Position numbers and translations under genes: made by a program. 16,868 nt of DNA, from NCBI GenBank assembly GCA_002316795.1, contig DCEE01000012.1, positions 1 through 16,868 on the forward strand, in the 5' to 3' direction. Positions 14,739 to 16,868 of this stretch are shown in pieces. Origin of the DNA: Synergistaceae bacterium UBA1037. Lineage in GTDB: Bacteria; Synergistota; Synergistia; Synergistales; Synergistaceae. Numbering within the stretch: position 1 is the first letter of the stretch; each line of letters opens with the position of its first letter. The notes under the pieces are model-generated. The model saw nothing but the letters and a program-made list of their open reading frames with translations. It searched no databases and was not told the origin of the DNA.

Positions 14739-16805
14739 ATGCAGGGCATCGACTTGAGTAAGGTGCGCAATATAGGAATAGCTGCGCATATAGATGCAGG
14801 TAAGACTACAACGACAGAGCGCATCCTGTTCTATACAGGCCGTAAGCACAAGCTGGGTGAAACTCACGAAGGCGCTGCTACGATGGACTGGATGGAGCAG
14901 GAACGTGAGCGTGGTATCACGATCACATCTGCCGCGACTACCTGTTTCTGGGGCGATTGCCTGATCAATATTATTGATACACCCGGGCACGTGGACTTTA
15001 CTGTCGAGGTCGAGCGCTCTATGAGAGTGCTTGACGGGGCAGTATCCGTTTTTTGTGCAGTTGGCGGAGTCGAGCCTCAGTCAGAGACAGTTTGGCGTCA
15101 GGCAGACAAGTATCGCGTACCGAGGATCGCTTTCGTCAACAAAATGGACCGGGTCGGAGCTGACTTTTTCTCGGTAGTCGACCAGATGCGCAGGCGTCTC
15201 GGCGCCAGGGCTGTTCCGATACAGATACCCATCGGTGTGGAAGACGGATTTACGGGAATGGTGGATCTTGTCGCGAGAAAGGCGATAATCTATGATGATA
15301 CGCTCGGAACAGAATTCCATATCGCGGATGTCCCGCCTCAGCTCGAAGAAGAGGTAGAGATCGCAAGGTCGGAAATGGTCGAGAATCTCTCCGACTACGA
15401 TGACGAGATGATGAACCTCTTCCTTGAGGGAGAGGAAGTTCCCGAAGATCTGATCAGGAGGACCATCAGGAAGGCTGTCATAAGCCTGAATATCGTGCCG
15501 GTAATGTGCGGTTCGGCATTCAAGAACAAGGGCGTACAGCCGCTTCTTGATGCGGTCGTGGCATATCTTCCGAGCCCCGTTGACATGCCCCCGCTCAAGG
15601 CGCACGATCCTGACAACACGGAAAAAGAGATAGAAATAATCCCCTCTTCTGATCAGCCTTTTTCTGCTCTTGCGTTCAAGATCATGGTCGACCCGTTTGT
15701 CGGCAGGCTTGCTTTCTGCAGGATCTATTCAGGATCTATAGAGAACGGCATGTCGATCTACAACACGAACACAAGGCGCCGTGAAAGGATAGGAAGGATA
15801 CTCAGGATGCACGCAAACAAGCGTGAGGAGCTCGAGAGCGCGCAGGCAGGCCTGATCGTAGCTATCCCCGGGCTCAAACAGGTCCGTACGGGAGATACGC
15901 TTTGCGATGAAAAGAAGCCTGTACTGCTGGAAAACCTGATCTTCCCGGAACCCGTTATATCGCTTTCCGTAGAACCCATGAGCAAGGCTGACCAGATAAA
16001 GCTTGCTAAGGGGCTTGACGCCCTTTCGGAAGAGGACCCGACTTTCCACGTTTCAGTCAACGAGGAGACAGGGCAGACCCTGATAAGCGGAATGGGAGAA
16101 CTCCACCTTGAGATCATAGTTGACAGGCTCCGCAGGGAGTTCAACGTCGAGGTAAAGGTGGGACGTCCTCAGGTCGCTTACAGAGAGGCGATAAGGAGAC
16201 CCGCGAGGGCACAGGGCAAATTTGTCCGTCAGTCCGGAGGCAAGGGACAGTACGGAGACGTTGTCCTTGAGGTCGAACCGCTTGCCGAAGGCAAGGGATT
16301 CGAGTGGGAAGACCGCATCGTTGGCGGAGTTGTTCCGAAGGAATACATCCCTGCCGCCCAGAAGGGTGTCGAAGAGGCGCTCAACAACGGTATTCTCGGC
16401 GGCTACCCTGTAATTGGCATCAAGGTGGCGATCGTCGACGGCAGCTACCATGAAGTCGACAGTTCGGAAATGGCCTTCAGGATCGCAGGCTCGATGGCGA
16501 TCAAGGAGGCGATGAAGAAGGCCGATCCCGTCCTTATGGAGCCCGTAATGGATGTTGAAGTCGTAGTTCCGGAAGAGTATATGGGAGATGTAATGGGCAA
16601 CATTTCCTCAAGAAGAGGAAAAGTCTCTGAAATGGGATCAAGGGCAAATGCAAGGATAGTCAAGGCCTTTGTGCCCTTGGCAGAAATGTTCGGTTACGCT
16701 ACGGACCTGAGAAGCAAAACATCAGGAAGGGCTTCGTACACCATGACTTTCCACCATTATGACGAAGTGCCCAAGAGCGTAGCTGAAGAACTTTTGAAAA
16801 TATAG
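14739..16805 (+). CDS. fusA: Translation elongation factor G
   Basis: A 688-residue EF-G, the GTPase that drives ribosomal translocation and, with RRF, ribosome recycling. GTPase motifs are intact: P-loop AHIDAGKT (16-23), R-G-I-T-I-T-S switch I, DTPGHVDF (80-87), NKMD (134-137) and the G-S-A-F-K-N-K-G block. Domains II to V follow, with the [12 protein letters not shown] segment of domain V near the end. The N-terminal half is of the canonical essential EF-G type. ATG 14739 was chosen because GGTGGTG lies six bases upstream and it gives the standard N-terminus; in-frame TTG/GTG codons just before it fall within that weak ribosome site. The leader is U-rich, which may help through S1. It follows rpsG by 45 bases. 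Confidence 0.98.
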   Translation: MQGIDLSKVRNIGIAAHIDAGKTTTTERILFYTGRKHKLGETHEGAATMDWMEQERERGITITSAATTCFWGDCLINIIDTPGHVDFTVEVERSMRVLDGAVSVFCAVGGVEPQSETVWRQADKYRVPRIAFVNKMDRVGADFFSVVDQMRRRLGARAVPIQIPIGVEDGFTGMVDLVARKAIIYDDTLGTEFHIADVPPQLEEEVEIARSEMVENLSDYDDEMMNLFLEGEEVPEDLIRRTIRKAVISLNIVPVMCGSAFKNKGVQPLLDAVVAYLPSPVDMPPLKAHDPDNTEKEIEIIPSSDQPFSALAFKIMVDPFVGRLAFCRIYSGSIENGMSIYNTNTRRRERIGRILRMHANKREELESAQAGLIVAIPGLKQVRTGDTLCDEKKPVLLENLIFPEPVISLSVEPMSKADQIKLAKGLDALSEEDPTFHVSVNEETGQTLISGMGELHLEIIVDRLRREFNVEVKVGRPQVAYREAIRRPARAQGKFVRQSGGKGQYGDVVLEVEPLAEGKGFEWEDRIVGGVVPKEYIPAAQKGVEEALNNGILGGYPVIGIKVAIVDGSYHEVDSSEMAFRIAGSMAIKEAMKKADPVLMEPVMDVEVVVPEEYMGDVMGNISSRRGKVSEMGSRANARIVKAFVPLAEMFGYATDLRSKTSGRASYTMTFHHYDEVPKSVAEELLKI

Positions 16806-16860
16806 CAAATACAAAAGATCATCAATCGATCAGGAAATATCTAAAGGAGGCAAGACAGAA

Positions 16861-16868
16861 ATGGCAAA
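16861..16868 (+). CDS. tuf: First codons of a gene, probably tuf (elongation factor Tu)
   Basis: Only ATG GCA AA is inside the window, reading Met-Ala and then the first two bases of a codon that fits Lys. A strong AAAGGAGG (16843-16850) lies ten bases upstream. EF-Tu proteins usually begin M-A-K and tuf normally follows fusA in the str operon. The identity is therefore inferred from context; the start codon itself is well supported. The 55-base gap after fusA contains no terminator. Confidence 0.6.

Noticed and set aside
14268..14990. A 240-codon minus-strand frame crossing rpsG and the start of fusA
   Set aside because: It covers two essential conserved genes on the other strand and has no ribosome site or family signature.
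1..16868. CRISPR arrays, insertion sequences, prophage or integron elements
   Set aside because: No regularly spaced repeats, transposase or integrase features, or target-site duplications were seen; the window looks like stable core chromosome.

Overview
This is a bacterial chromosomal segment dominated by the core transcription and translation locus rpoB-rpoC-(L7Ae-like)-rpsL-rpsG-fusA-(tuf). To its left are a tRNA-Leu gene, a three-gene tungsten/molybdenum oxidoreductase operon on the minus strand, and two membrane transporter genes. Gene order (an L7Ae/YbxF-like gene between rpoC and rpsL), Gram-positive-style Shine-Dalgarno sites, the anaerobic AOR-type enzyme and an enlarged RpoC suggest a strict anaerobe. 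Synergistota is my best guess from sequence flavour, but this is an inference; no 16S rRNA is present to test it.

Layout. 1-381: 3' end of a QueT-type transporter gene (+). 371-988: LysE-type exporter (-), overlapping the QueT end tail-to-tail. 1073-1108: strong terminator. 1124-3938: minus-strand operon, in transcription order a four-[4Fe-4S] ferredoxin-like subunit, an AOR-family tungsto/molybdo-enzyme and a ThiS/MoaD-like sulfur carrier. A candidate promoter, a palindromic operator and a leader hairpin lie upstream of it (3966-4050). 4051-4420: no convincing gene. 4421-4627: promoter, tRNA-Leu(CAG) and terminator. 4608-13400: promoter, rpoB and rpoC (one-base overlap). 13457-13506: hairpin overlapping a second promoter. 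13540-16868: L7Ae-like gene, rpsL, rpsG, fusA and the first bases of what is probably tuf.

How the genes work together. RpoB and RpoC form the catalytic core of RNA polymerase. S12, S7 and EF-G (and presumably EF-Tu) are the classic 'str' operon. In the AOR operon the large subunit would oxidise an aldehyde or reduce an acid, and the 16-cysteine subunit would carry the electrons. The small GG-ending protein is plausibly linked to sulfur supply for the pyranopterin cofactor.

Most notable: RpoC (1669 aa) has two large lineage-specific insertions. One is in the N-terminal clamp region and one lies between the trigger-loop region and the C-terminal conserved block. The second contains sequence repeats resembling a native beta-prime module. 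Two promoters (for rpoBC and for the str genes) share sequence and both sit inside the hairpin that ends the preceding transcription unit. The rpoB Shine-Dalgarno lies in a small perfect hairpin touching the start codon.
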